Shown: positions 33,314 to 42,684 of the stretch, one piece after another | Layout of the letters: each line of letters begins with the position of its first letter | How positions within the stretch are numbered: the stretch's first letter is position 1 | Source of the DNA: Streptomyces rhizosphaerihabitans | GTDB taxonomy: Bacteria; Actinomycetota; Actinomycetes; Streptomycetales; Streptomycetaceae | NCBI RefSeq assembly: GCF_025399795.1 | Contig: NZ_JAODTZ010000050.1 | Location: 20,076 to 84,075, forward strand | Direction: 5' to 3' | Length of the DNA: 64,000 nucleotides | Position numbers and translations under genes: made by a program | The notes under the pieces: generated by a model | Seen by the model: the letters and a program-made list of their open reading frames with translations, nothing else | Database searches by the model: none | What the model was told of the DNA's origin: nothing

Positions 33314-34741
33314 TCACCGCCGCGAGATTCTCCGCGGCAGCCATACGAGCATCAGGACCGCGCCGGCCAGCAGCAGCACCCCGCTGACGCGGAACGCCAG
33401 CGCGTACCCGGCGGTCAGGGCTTCCCCGGAGGTGCTTCCTCCCGTACGGGCCGCCGCGATCGTGAACATGATCGCGAGTCCCAGCGAACCGCCCATCACC
33501 CGTGAGGTGTTGACCAGGCCCGACACCAGCCCCGCGTCCTGGGGCGCGGCGCCCGAGGTCGCGAGCGCGGCCAGCGGTGTCGCGGCCAGGCCCGCGCCGG
33601 CCATCATCAGGATGCCGGGGAGCATGATCGCGGTGAGGTACGGGCCGTCCGCTGTCATGGTCGACTGCCAGCCGAAGCCGGCCGCGGCCAGGAGTGTGCC
33701 GAGGACCGCCACGTTGCGCGCCCCGACGACCGGCATGAGGCGCGGTGCCGACTTCGAGCCGATGACCACCGCGAGCGAGCTCGGCACCAGCGCGAGACCC
33801 GCGCCCAGCGGCGAGTAGCCGAGCACGTTCTGCGCGTACAGCGTCATGAAGAACCACATGCAGAACATCGCGGAGCCGGAGACGAACATGGCCGCGTTGG
33901 CCGAGGACACCGACCGCAGCCGCAGCAGTTTCAGCGGCATCAGCGGCGCCGTGGTCCGCGCTTCGACGACCAGGAAGACCCCGATGAGCGCCGCTCCCGC
34001 GCACAGGGGCACCAGCGTCGCCGCCGCCGTCCACCCCTCGGCCTCCGTCTGCACGATCCCGTAGGCCAGCGTCGCGAGGCCGGCCGTCACCAGGAGCGCG
34101 CCGGGCAGGTCGAGCCGCCGCCCGTCCCCGGCCCGGCTCTCCACCAGCCAGTGCGCCGCGCCGGCCAGCACCACCGCGCCGATGGGCACGTTGATGAGAA
34201 GTACCCAGCGCCACGACAGCCCGTCGACCAGCAGTCCGCCGACGAGTCCGCCCGCCGCGCCGCCACCGGCGCCGACGGCGGTCCAGGTCGCGATGGCCCG
34301 CGCGCGGGCGGCGCCCTCCGGGACGGCCGACGTCAGGATCGTCAGTGTCGAGGGCGCGAGCACCGCGGCCCCCAGGCCCTGTGCGGCCCGCGCGAGAAGC
34401 AGTTGGGTGCCTTCCTGGGCGAGGCCGCCGCCGACCGAGGCGAGCGTGAAGAGCGCGAGGCCCACCAGGAACATCCGCTTGCGCCCGTACAGGTCGCCGG
34501 CCCGCCCGCCGAGGAGCATGAATCCGGCGAAGGCGATCGAGTAGGCGTTCACCACCCACTGCAGCCCCGGGCCGCTCAGCCCCAGGTCGGTCCGCATGGA
34601 GGGCAGGGCCACGTTGACGACGGACACGTCCAGGACGACCAGGAACTGTCCGGCACACGCGAGCGCGATCACCACCCAGGTGGGTGGCGCGATACGGGCT
34701 GATATCCGGGTGTCTTCAGCGGCTCGGAGCATGGGTGTCAT
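33314..34741 (-). CDS. MFS transporter, DHA2 (EmrB/QacA) family
   Basis: The 475-residue protein has 14 predicted helices. It carries motif C-type sequence QFLVVLDVSVVNVALPSM at helix 1, motif A LLGGRAGDLYGRKR, and FMLLGGRAG and LAPSTLTILTSAVPEG characteristic of DHA2 drug exporters. It probably exports drugs or metabolites by proton antiport. The start is ATG at 34741. It is downstream of, but separated by 141 bases from, the thiolase operon, and no operator of the catabolic set is seen in front of it, so it need not belong to that pathway. Confidence 0.92.
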   Translation of the reverse strand: MTPMLRAAEDTRISARIAPPTWVVIALACAGQFLVVLDVSVVNVALPSMRTDLGLSGPGLQWVVNAYSIAFAGFMLLGGRAGDLYGRKRMFLVGLALFTLASVGGGLAQEGTQLLLARAAQGLGAAVLAPSTLTILTSAVPEGAARARAIATWTAVGAGGGAAGGLVGGLLVDGLSWRWVLLINVPIGAVVLAGAAHWLVESRAGDGRRLDLPGALLVTAGLATLAYGIVQTEAEGWTAAATLVPLCAGAALIGVFLVVEARTTAPLMPLKLLRLRSVSSANAAMFVSGSAMFCMWFFMTLYAQNVLGYSPLGAGLALVPSSLAVVIGSKSAPRLMPVVGARNVAVLGTLLAAAGFGWQSTMTADGPYLTAIMLPGILMMAGAGLAATPLAALATSGAAPQDAGLVSGLVNTSRVMGGSLGLAIMFTIAAARTGGSTSGEALTAGYALAFRVSGVLLLAGAVLMLVWLPRRISRR

Positions 34742-34882
34742 GCTCTCAACCGGCTTACGGTCCTTGCATCAGGATTTCGACGCAGACGGGCGTGCGTCAC
34801 CAGACCGGGGACCCACGCGGGTCAGGGGTACGACAGTCAGGTGCCGGGCCGGCTGCGGCACGGCGCTCGGTGCCCGTGCTGC

Positions 34883-36076
34883 TCAGGCCCCCGCGCGCAG
34901 CAGCGTGACCACCGCCGCGCCGCCCAGCCCGATGTTGTGGGCGAGCCCGACCCGCGCCCCCGGCACCTGCCGCGCTTCAGCCTCTCCCCTCAACTGCCAT
35001 ACGAGTTCGGCGACTTGGGCGATTCCGGTCGCCCCCAGCGGATGCCCCTTGGAGATCAGCCCGCCCGAGGGGTTCACCACCCAGCGTCCGCCGTACGTCG
35101 TGGCCCCCGACTCGACGAGTTTGCCCGACTCCCCCTCCCCGCACATGCCGAGCGCCTCGTAGGTCAGCAGTTCGTTGATCGAGAAGCAGTCGTGGAGTTC
35201 CACGACGTCCACGTCCTCGATGCCGAGTCCGGAGCGTTCGTACACCTGGCGCGCGGCTTCCCGCGACATCGGCTGTCCGACGACGTCGATGCAGGAGCCG
35301 GAGGCGAAGGACTCCTCGGTGTCGGTGGTCATCGACTGGGCGACGATTTCGACCGCCCTGTCCTCCAACGCGTGCCGCTCGGCGAACCGTTCGGACACGA
35401 CGACGGCCGCGGCCGCTCCGTCCGAGGTGGGCGAGCACTGGAGTCTGGTCAGCGGCCGGTGCACGGCCTTGGCGGCGAGGATCTCGTCGACGGAGTACAC
35501 GTCCCGGAACTGGGCGTACGGGTTGTGCGCCGAGTGGCGGTGGTTCTTGGCGCCGACGGCGGCGAGCTGGGCCTGTGTCGTGCCGTACCGCTCCATGTGC
35601 TCGCGGGCCGCGTCGCCGAAGATCTGCGCGGTGGGCGGGGACATCTCGAAGCCGTGCCGGGCGGCCATGATTCCGTAGTGACGGGCGACGGGCGACGTCG
35701 AGAAGTCCCCGCCGTCGGCGCCCGATCCGAGCACCCCCCGTTTCATCTTCTCGAAGCCCAGCGCGAGGACACAGTCGCAGATCCCGCCCGCCACGAACTG
35801 CCGGGCCAGCATCAACGCGCTCGCCCCGGTGGCGCAGTTGTTGTTGACGTTGTACACGGGGACGCCGGTCAGGCCGAGTTCGTAGGCGGCGCGCTGACCG
35901 GCGGTGGAGGCCTGGAAGCAGTAGCCGACGGGCACCTGTTCCACGTCCGTGTACGAGATCCCCGCGTCGGCGAGGGCGCCCGAGCCGGCCTCCCGGACCA
36001 TGTCCCAGTACTGCCACTCCCGGGTCTCGGGCTTCTCGAACTTGGTCATACCGACACCGACGACGTACGTCTTCAT
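34883..36076 (-). CDS. SCP-x type thiolase (lipid-transfer protein/acetyl-CoA acyltransferase)
   Basis: The 397-residue thiolase-fold enzyme starts KTYVVGVGMTKFEKP, has the nucleophilic Cys in YNVNNNCATGASALML, and His-containing ELHDCFSINELLTYEALGMC and GGLISKGHPLGATG. These are SCP-x/Ltp features rather than FadA features. Mycobacterial Ltp enzymes of this type cleave beta-keto acyl-CoA or steroid side chains. It lies 9 bases downstream of the acyl-CoA dehydrogenase gene and shares its operators. No separate SCP2 sterol-carrier domain is fused. Confidence 0.92.
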   Translation of the reverse strand: MKTYVVGVGMTKFEKPETREWQYWDMVREAGSGALADAGISYTDVEQVPVGYCFQASTAGQRAAYELGLTGVPVYNVNNNCATGASALMLARQFVAGGICDCVLALGFEKMKRGVLGSGADGGDFSTSPVARHYGIMAARHGFEMSPPTAQIFGDAAREHMERYGTTQAQLAAVGAKNHRHSAHNPYAQFRDVYSVDEILAAKAVHRPLTRLQCSPTSDGAAAAVVVSERFAERHALEDRAVEIVAQSMTTDTEESFASGSCIDVVGQPMSREAARQVYERSGLGIEDVDVVELHDCFSINELLTYEALGMCGEGESGKLVESGATTYGGRWVVNPSGGLISKGHPLGATGIAQVAELVWQLRGEAEARQVPGARVGLAHNIGLGGAAVVTLLRAGA

Positions 36077-36085
36077 GTCGCGCTC

Positions 36086-38545
36086 CTAGTCTCGTGGCAG
36101 GCCGAGGATGCGCTCGGCCACGACATTGAGCTGGACCTGGGTGGTGCCGCCCGCGATGGTCAGGCAGCGGGAGAGCAGGAATCCGTGCACGGCCCGCGCC
36201 CCCGGGCCTTCGCACAACGCGCCTTCGGGGCCGAGGAGTTCGAGTCCGAGTTCGGCGACCTTCTGCTGGTGCGCGGTCTGCACCAGTTTCCGGACGGAGG
36301 CGCCCGCGCCCGGTTCCACGCCGGAGACCTGGCGCAGGGTGGTGCGCAGCGTGATGCAGGCCAGGGCGTGTGCCTCGGCGAGCAGCGCTCCGAGCCGGGA
36401 GCCCTCGACGCCGGCCGGTATCAGCGCCTCGAGGCCGGTGTCGAAGGTCAACTGGTCGGCCATGTGGACGCGTTCGTTGCCGAGCGTGTTGCGGGCGACC
36501 CGCCAGCCGTCGTCCACCTCGCCGACGACCGCGTCCGCGGGCAGCAGCGCGTCGTCGAAGTAGACGTCGTTGAAGAGGGAGTCCCCAGTGATCTCCTTCA
36601 GGGGGCGGATGTCGATGCCGTCGGTGTTCTTCATGTCGACGACGAAGTAGGTGAGCCCCTTGTGCTTGGGCGCGGCCGGGTTCGTCCGGGCGAGGAGGAT
36701 CCCGTGGTCGGCCCACTGTGCCGCGCTCGTCCACACCTTCTGCCCGTTGATCCGCCACCGGCCGTCGGCCGTGCGCTCGGCGCGGGTCCGCAGTGAGGCG
36801 AGGTCGGATCCGGCGCCCGGTTCCGAGAAGAGCTGGCACCACAGGAGGTCGCCGCTCAGGGTGGGCAGCAGATAGCGCTCCTGCTGCGCCCCGGTCCCGT
36901 ACGCGATGAGGGACGGTACGACCCAGGTCGCGATCCCCAGGTCGCTGATCCGCACCTCTGCCGCCGCCAACTCCTGTTGTATGGCGAGTTGCTGGACGGG
37001 GCCGGCGCCGAGTCCGTACGGCGGGGGCAGATGCGGGGCGGCGTATCCGGTGGGTGCCAGCGCCCGGCGGGCGGGCGCCGGGCCCAGCCCGCGCACCCGG
37101 TCGATCACCTGACGGGCCCCGGCCCGGTACCCGTCCGCCTCCGGCGGCAGCTCCAGGCGCAGTTCCCGTCGTACGCCGCCGCGCGCGAGCCGCGCGGCCC
37201 GCCGCAGGTGTCCGCTCCCGGCCCCGAGCAACTGCCGTGCCACCAGGGCTCGGCGCAGATAGAGATGGGCGTCGTGCTCCCAGGTGAACCCGATGCCGCC
37301 GAGTATCTGGACGCAGTCCTTGGCGCAGGAGCAGGCGGCGTCGAGGGCGGCACCGGCCGCGAGGCAGGCCGCCAACTCCCTTGCGCCGGACGACTCCTGG
37401 CCGGCACGTGCCGCGTCCCAGGTGAGCGCCCGTGCCTGTTCCAGTCGTACGAGCATGTCGGCGCACAGGTGCTTCACGCCCTGGAAGTGTCCGATGGGAC
37501 GGCCGAACTGCTCGCGGACCCTGGCGTGTCCGGCGGCCGTGTCCAGCGCCCATGCCGCGGTGCCGCAGGCGTCCGCGGCGAGGACGACGGCGGCGAGGTC
37601 CCGGACCAGGGACGGGTCGACCGCGAGGACGCGGTCGGCGGGGACCCGCACCCCTTCCGCCCGGATCTCGGCGGTCGCCCGTGTCGGATCGGCGCTCTCG
37701 TGCGGCCGGACGACGAGATCGGCGGCGTCCACGACCAGCCAGACAGTGCCGCCGGACCCGACGCCTCTACCGGAATCAGCGGCCCCACCCAGCGCGGTAC
37801 CACCACCGGACGCGGCACCCCCATCGAAGCCGGCCGCCCCACCCGGCGCGATATCGCCGCCCGGCGGTGCCTCCGTCTCCGCTCCCTGACCGCCACTGGA
37901 CGGAGCGTCCCGCCCCGCCGCCGGCTCGTCGCCGGACGTCGTCCGCCCGTCGCCCGCGCCCGCGACCGCCGCCGCCAGCACGAGCACGTCCGCGTCGGCG
38001 CCGGAGAGCACGGGCGGCGCGGTCCCGTCGAGCACGTATCCGCCGTCCACCGCCAGGGCCGTCAGGGAGCCGGCGCCGAACGCGACGGCGCCGACGCGCT
38101 CCCCGCACCCCAGCGCCCGTAAGAGATCAGGGAGCCCTCCGGCCCGTCCGGGATCGCCTCGCCCCGCGGCCTGTCCGGGATCGCCTCGCCCCGCGGCTTG
38201 TACGGGGTCACCGCCCGCCCCTTCCCGGGCCGCCCTGTCCGCGTCGGCCGACCGCAGTACCGCCGACGCCAGGACGTGCGCGGCGAACGGTCCCGGCAGC
38301 GCTGCCCGCGCGGCCTCCTCCACGACGACGGCGAGGTCGACGAGGTCGCCGCCGCCACCGCCGTACGCCTCGGACAGGTGCACGGCGAGGAGCCCCTGCG
38401 CCGCGAGCGCGTCCCAGAACGGCGGTCTGCCGCCGCCCGGGGCGTCCAGGAGTTTGCGGACCTCCTCGGGCGGTACGGCGCGCGCGATCCAGCCGCGTAC
38501 GGCCTCGGCCAGCTCCCGCTGCTCCGGCGTGATCGCGATGCCCAT
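36086..38545 (-). CDS. double-domain acyl-CoA dehydrogenase (FadE34-like)
   Basis: The 819-residue protein joins two acyl-CoA dehydrogenase units. The first (~1-400: EQRELAEAVRGWIARAVPPE ... FGRPIGHFQGVKHLCADMLV, LGGIGFTWEHDAHLYLRRAL) and the second (~440-819: GSDLASLRTRAERTADGRWR, NGQKVWTSAAQWADH, AELGLELLGPEGAL) are separated by a Gly/Ala-rich linker and a proline/glycine-rich insert. Fused pairs of this kind (FadE34/ChsE3) oxidise steroid side-chain CoA esters. It is the first gene of the operon with the SCP-x thiolase. ATG at 38545 follows GGGGAGG. KstR-like and CTGAC-type operators lie 45-75 bases upstream. Substrate is by analogy. Confidence 0.92.
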   Translation of the reverse strand: MGIAITPEQRELAEAVRGWIARAVPPEEVRKLLDAPGGGRPPFWDALAAQGLLAVHLSEAYGGGGGDLVDLAVVVEEAARAALPGPFAAHVLASAVLRSADADRAAREGAGGDPVQAAGRGDPGQAAGRGDPGRAGGLPDLLRALGCGERVGAVAFGAGSLTALAVDGGYVLDGTAPPVLSGADADVLVLAAAVAGAGDGRTTSGDEPAAGRDAPSSGGQGAETEAPPGGDIAPGGAAGFDGGAASGGGTALGGAADSGRGVGSGGTVWLVVDAADLVVRPHESADPTRATAEIRAEGVRVPADRVLAVDPSLVRDLAAVVLAADACGTAAWALDTAAGHARVREQFGRPIGHFQGVKHLCADMLVRLEQARALTWDAARAGQESSGARELAACLAAGAALDAACSCAKDCVQILGGIGFTWEHDAHLYLRRALVARQLLGAGSGHLRRAARLARGGVRRELRLELPPEADGYRAGARQVIDRVRGLGPAPARRALAPTGYAAPHLPPPYGLGAGPVQQLAIQQELAAAEVRISDLGIATWVVPSLIAYGTGAQQERYLLPTLSGDLLWCQLFSEPGAGSDLASLRTRAERTADGRWRINGQKVWTSAAQWADHGILLARTNPAAPKHKGLTYFVVDMKNTDGIDIRPLKEITGDSLFNDVYFDDALLPADAVVGEVDDGWRVARNTLGNERVHMADQLTFDTGLEALIPAGVEGSRLGALLAEAHALACITLRTTLRQVSGVEPGAGASVRKLVQTAHQQKVAELGLELLGPEGALCEGPGARAVHGFLLSRCLTIAGGTTQVQLNVVAERILGLPRD

Positions 38546-38589
38546 GCGTGCCTCCCCAAAGGCCCAAGGTGCGTGGATCCGCGCCAGAC

Positions 38590-38603
38590 TAGAACACGTT
38601 TCA
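38590..38603. promoter_or_regulatory. KstR-like operator (site B)
   Basis: TAGAACACGTTTCA fits TNNAACNNGTTNNA and lies 45 bases upstream of the acyl-CoA dehydrogenase start. Confidence 0.7.
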
Positions 38604-38605
38604 TT

Positions 38606-38620
38606 CTGACGGTAGGTCAG
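38606..38620. promoter_or_regulatory. CTGAC-N5-GTCAG operator-like palindrome (site 2)
   Basis: CTGACGGTAGGTCAG has perfect arms and extends to TCTGAC...GTCAGA (38605-38621). It is only 3 bases from the KstR-like site B, so two regulators could compete or cooperate here. Confidence 0.6.
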
Positions 38621-38712
38621 ATACCCATGGATCGGTCAAGAATTCGTTAGTACGCCGAAGCATCGGAATAGTTGCCCAGGCGCACCGGGTTCCCCCTGCA
38701 CGTATCCCGCGC

Positions 38713-38786
38713 GGATCACCCGACCGACGTCCCCGTGTCCCCATGGATCACCCGACCGACCGTCCCCGCATCCGCACGGATCACCC
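38713..38786. repeat. short direct repeats upstream of MFS gene
   Basis: GGATCACCCGACCGAC occurs at 38713-38728 and 38745-38760, and GGATCACCC again at 38778-38786, at 32-33 base spacing (three helical turns). It lies 55-130 bases before the MFS start. A regulator array is possible; replication slippage is the alternative. Confidence 0.55.
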
Positions 38787-38840
38787 CCCGCTCGCCGCTC
38801 TCTTGAGTGCTCCTTTCTTACGGCCTGGAGGCCCCCCGCA

Positions 38841-40586
38841 ATGACGCACACGACGACCGACCAGCCCGCGCGGAGGCCGAGCGGCGCGACCGTGCCCGTG
38901 CTCGCCTTCGCGGGCATCGTTGTCGCGGTGATGCAGACCCTGCTCGTCCCGGTCATCAAGGACCTGCCGACGCTGCTGGGCACCGCGCCCAGCAACGCCA
39001 CCTGGGTCCTGACCTCGACCCTGCTCTCGGGCGCCGTGGCCACGCCGATCATGGGCCGCCTCGGCGACCTCTTCGGCAAGCGGCGCATGCTGCTCACCAG
39101 CCTGGCCGTGATGGTGGTCGGCGCCCTGGTCAGCGCGCTGACCAGCGCCCTGGTGCCGATGATCGTGGGCCGTTCGCTCCAGGGCTTCGCGATGGGCGCG
39201 ATCCCGCTGGGCATCGGCCTGATGCGCGACATGCTGCCCCGCGAGAAGCTCGGCTCCGCGATGGCCCTGATGAGCTCCTCGATCGGCGTCGGCGGCGGAC
39301 TCGCGCTGCCCGCCGCGGCCCTCGTCGCGCAGCACACCGACTGGCACGCCCTCTTCTACGGCGCCGCCGGCCTCGGCGTCCTCTCCATCGTCCTCACCCT
39401 CCTCGTCGTACCGGAGTCCCCGATGCGCGCCGAGGGCACCTTCGACGTGCTGGGCGCGATAGGGCTCTCCGTCGGACTCGTGCTCTTCCTGCTGCCGATC
39501 ACCAAGGGCAGCGACTGGGGCTGGACCGCGCCCACCACGCTCGGCCTGTTCGGCGCGTCGCTCGCCGTGCTCCTCCTGTGGGGCGTGATGGAGCTGCGCC
39601 TGAAGGCTCCGCTGGTCGACCTGCGCACCACGGCCCGCCCCGCGGTCCTCTTCACCAACCTCGCCTCGATCATGGTCGGCGTCTCCTTCTACGTCGTCTC
39701 CCTCGTCCTGCCGCAGCTGCTCCAGCTGCCGACGTCCACCGGCTACGGCCTCGGCCAGTCGATGGTGAAGGCGGGTCTGCTCGTCGCGCCGCTCGGCCTG
39801 ACGATGATGTTCACCGCGCCCGTGTACGCCCGCCTGTCGGCGAAGTACGGCCCGAAGGTCACGCTGATCATCGGCATGGTGATCATCGGCATCGGCTACG
39901 GCGCGGGCCTCGGCCTGATGAACGCCGCCTGGCAGTCCCTGGTCATCGCGGTGGTCCTCGGCGCGGGCATCGGCCTCGCCTACTCCTCGCTGCCCGCCCT
40001 GATCGTCGGCTCCGTCCCGGCCTCGGAGACCGGAGCCGCCAACGGTCTGAACACCCTGATGCGTTCCATCGGCACGTCCGTGTCGAGCGCCGTCATCGGC
40101 ATGGTGCTCGCCAACACGGCGAACCACGTCGGCGGGGTCGCGGTCCCGACCATGCACGGCTTCCGCGTGTCCTTCCTGATCGCCACCGGCGCGGTCGCGG
40201 TCGGCCTGCTCATGGCGCTGTTCCTGCCGGGCCGTCCCCCGGCCACCAAGCCTCAGCTGGTCGCCAGCAGCGAGGAGGACGCCGCGCTGGAGCGGGCGCA
40301 CGAGGTGCTCGGCGGTTTCCGCGGCCGGGTCCTGAACGTCGAGGGCGGCCCGGTTCCCCGCGCCAAGGTCACCCTGATCGACCGGCGCGGCCGCCAGGCG
40401 GGCGCCACCCACTCCGCCGAGGACGGCAGCTACGCGCTGGCCGTGCCGGCCCAGGGCGCGTACGTGCTCGCCGCTCGGGCCACCGGCCACGGCCCGCTCG
40501 CCTCGTCGGCGACGCACCTGGGCGACGACCGGCCTGTCGCCCTCGACCTGTCACTGCCGGGCGAGGACGCCGAGGTCACCGCCTGA
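38841..40586 (+). CDS. MFS transporter with C-terminal carboxypeptidase-regulatory-like domain
   Basis: The 581-residue protein begins with a DHA2-type 14-helix MFS core (~18-475; MGRLGDLFGKRRMLL is motif A, LMSSSIGVGGGLALPAAALV a later helix). The last ~85 residues form a soluble beta-sandwich of the carboxypeptidase regulatory type (FRGRVLNVEGGPVPRAKVTL ... SAEDGSYALAVPAQGAYVL). Such a domain may bind ligand or carbohydrate near the membrane. The fusion seems recurrent in Streptomyces MFS proteins, though I cannot verify its frequency. ATG at 38841 follows GGAGG. A terminator hairpin follows the stop. Confidence 0.9.
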   Translation: MTHTTTDQPARRPSGATVPVLAFAGIVVAVMQTLLVPVIKDLPTLLGTAPSNATWVLTSTLLSGAVATPIMGRLGDLFGKRRMLLTSLAVMVVGALVSALTSALVPMIVGRSLQGFAMGAIPLGIGLMRDMLPREKLGSAMALMSSSIGVGGGLALPAAALVAQHTDWHALFYGAAGLGVLSIVLTLLVVPESPMRAEGTFDVLGAIGLSVGLVLFLLPITKGSDWGWTAPTTLGLFGASLAVLLLWGVMELRLKAPLVDLRTTARPAVLFTNLASIMVGVSFYVVSLVLPQLLQLPTSTGYGLGQSMVKAGLLVAPLGLTMMFTAPVYARLSAKYGPKVTLIIGMVIIGIGYGAGLGLMNAAWQSLVIAVVLGAGIGLAYSSLPALIVGSVPASETGAANGLNTLMRSIGTSVSSAVIGMVLANTANHVGGVAVPTMHGFRVSFLIATGAVAVGLLMALFLPGRPPATKPQLVASSEEDAALERAHEVLGGFRGRVLNVEGGPVPRAKVTLIDRRGRQAGATHSAEDGSYALAVPAQGAYVLAARATGHGPLASSATHLGDDRPVALDLSLPGEDAEVTA

Positions 40587-40612
40587 CGTTCGGACCCGCC
40601 CGAGTGATCATT

Positions 40613-40646
40613 CCCACCCCCGTCGCCCTCGCGGCGGGGGTGTGGG
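40613..40646 (+). terminator. GC-rich hairpin terminator
   Basis: CACCCCCG (40615-40622) pairs with CGGGGGTG (40635-40642), 27 bases after the MFS stop. Confidence 0.6.
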
Positions 40647-40866
40647 GCACGATGGGGCGGCCAGGGACCCGTACGCCCGGTTCGTTCGCACCGGTCGTAC
40701 GCGCCCGATGTCCACGCCGGACGTCCGCGCGGTCCGCAGTTCCGCGCCGGACGCCCGCATCGGACGCACGCATCCGATCCACGTAGCCTTTTCCGCACCC
40801 GCTCCACGCACCAGCCGTTCGCAACGCTTGACGCACCCCGTTGTTCGCACCGATGGAGGAGACCCC

Positions 40867-41517
40867 ATGCCCGCGGCACCCAAGCCCGAGATCCTCGCCG
40901 CCTTCGAGGCCGCGAAGGGGTTCATGCCGCGGGGTGAGGGACTCGCGCTGTACGAGGCCGCCGTCGAGGCCGGACGGCTCGGGCTGCCGCTCCTGGAGGT
41001 CGGCACCTACTGCGGCCGTTCCACGATCCTGCTCGCCGACGCGGCGCGCGAGGCCGGGGTGACCGCGATCACGGTCGACCACCACCGGGGCAGCGAGGAG
41101 CAGCAGCCGGGCTGGGAGTACCACGACCCGTCCACGGTCGACCCGGAGATCGGCCTGATGGACACGCTCCCCACCTTCCGCCGCACCCTCCACCGGGCGG
41201 GTCTGGAGGACCACGTGGTCGCGCTGGTCGGCCGCTCGCCGCAGATCGCCGCGTTCTGGCGCACGCCCCTCGGCCTGGTCTTCATCGACGGCGGCCACAC
41301 CGACGAACACGCGAGCGGCGACTACGAGGGCTGGGCTCCGCATGTCGCCGAGGGCGGTCTTCTCGTCATCCACGACGTGTTCCCGGACCCCGCCGACGAG
41401 TTCACCGGCCAGGCCCCGTACCGCGTCTACCTCCGGGCCCTGGAATCGGGCGCGTTCACCGAGATCGCGGTGACCGACTCGTTGCGCGTCCTGCGGCGAA
41501 CCGGAGCAGGGATCTGA
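40867..41517 (+). CDS. class I SAM-dependent methyltransferase (family 24 type)
   Basis: The 216-residue protein has the SAM-binding motif LLEVGTYCGRSTILLADAA, VTAITVDHHRGSEEQQPG after beta-2, and a late acidic motif LVFIDGGHTDEHASGDYEGW followed by VIHDVFPDPADEFTG. This matches the methyltransferase-24 group. GGAGGAG directly precedes ATG 40867. The methyl acceptor is unknown. It is followed 22 bases later by the amidase gene, possibly as an operon. Confidence 0.88.
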   Translation: MPAAPKPEILAAFEAAKGFMPRGEGLALYEAAVEAGRLGLPLLEVGTYCGRSTILLADAAREAGVTAITVDHHRGSEEQQPGWEYHDPSTVDPEIGLMDTLPTFRRTLHRAGLEDHVVALVGRSPQIAAFWRTPLGLVFIDGGHTDEHASGDYEGWAPHVAEGGLLVIHDVFPDPADEFTGQAPYRVYLRALESGAFTEIAVTDSLRVLRRTGAGI

Positions 41518-41539
41518 GCGCCCGGTTAGAGTCGCTGAC

Positions 41540-42511
41540 GTGTCGTACGTAGGCCCTGACTTCGATCCGCCCCAGCCGCGCCGTTTCCGGCGCGGACCGC
41601 TCACCGTCGCGCTCGCCGCGCTCGTACCGGGCGCGCTGGCCGGCTGGCTGGTGTACCACGCCGTGGGAGACGATTCGGGGGGCGGGTCCGGCCGGGCCGT
41701 TCCCGGGTCGTCGTCCTCCGCGCCCGGCTCCGCCTCGCCCTCCGCGCACGCGTCCGCCTCTACGGCGGACGACGCCAAGGGGGGTACGCCGTCGACCTCG
41801 GCGCCCTCCTCCTCCGCGCCCGCCGCCTCCGGCTCCGGCTCCCTCAAGGGCAAGGTCATCGTCATCGACCCGGGGCACAACCCGAGCAACTTCCAGCACA
41901 CGTCCGAGATCAACCGCAAGGTGAACATCGGAACGAACTGGAAGGAATGCGACACGACCGGTACGTCCACCAACGCGGGTTACACGGAAGCCCGGTTCAC
42001 CCTCGACGTCGCGCACCGGATGCGGGCGATCCTCGAAAAACAGGGCGCCACGGTGAAGCTGACCCAGGACGGCGACCGCGCCTTCGGCCCCTGCGTCGAC
42101 GAGCGGGCCCGCATCGGCAACACGGCGCACGCGGACGCGGTCGTCTCCATCCACGCCGACGGATCGGCGGCCGGCAACCGCGGCTTCCACGTCATCCTCC
42201 CGGCATCGGTGCACGCGCACGCAGCCGACACCCGCCCGATCGTCGCCCCCTCCCGCGACTTGGGCGAGCGCATCGCGGGTCTGTTCGTCCGCGAGACGGG
42301 CAGCGCGCCCTCCAACTACGTCGGGGACGGAACCGGACTGGTGGTCCGTAAGGATCTCGGTGGTCTCAATCTGTCAACGGTTCCCAAGGTGTTCATCGAA
42401 TGCGGCAACATGCGCGATAGCAAGGACGCTGCGCTGCTCACCAGTAGCGCGTGGCGAGAGAAAGCGGCACGGGGGATCTCTGAAGGAATCGTTGGTTTCC
42501 TGCACGGGTAG
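41540..42511 (+). CDS. N-acetylmuramoyl-L-alanine amidase (Amidase_3)
   Basis: The 323-residue protein has one N-terminal membrane helix (about 20-40), a Ser/Ala-rich linker and an amidase_3 domain from ~110. Zinc ligands appear in VIDPGHNP (His), GYTEARFTLDVA (Glu) and VSIHADGSA (His), and the catalytic Glu in FIECGNMRDSKDA. It cleaves the lactyl-amide bond of peptidoglycan and acts outside the membrane, probably in cell separation or sporulation. The start is GTG at 41540. The domain is intact, so activity is expected. Confidence 0.93.
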   Translation: MSYVGPDFDPPQPRRFRRGPLTVALAALVPGALAGWLVYHAVGDDSGGGSGRAVPGSSSSAPGSASPSAHASASTADDAKGGTPSTSAPSSSAPAASGSGSLKGKVIVIDPGHNPSNFQHTSEINRKVNIGTNWKECDTTGTSTNAGYTEARFTLDVAHRMRAILEKQGATVKLTQDGDRAFGPCVDERARIGNTAHADAVVSIHADGSAAGNRGFHVILPASVHAHAADTRPIVAPSRDLGERIAGLFVRETGSAPSNYVGDGTGLVVRKDLGGLNLSTVPKVFIECGNMRDSKDAALLTSSAWREKAARGISEGIVGFLHG

Positions 42512-42684
42512 TGATCTACGGACCCAACCCGGCGGACACCCTGATCGTCCGGGCGATAGTGTCGTCCGTACGATAAAAGGGCCACCCCCGCGCTTCACAC
42601 CGAGTCCCGACGGCGACACCATGACGGCGACACGGTGAACAGCGATGCCTCCATGACGACGAGACGACTGACGAAGGACCTGAA

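Noticed and set aside
38781..40517. Long minus-strand frame opposite the MFS gene
   Set aside because: Its composition is repetitive Asp/Gly/His-rich, the usual antisense shadow of a hydrophobic membrane protein.
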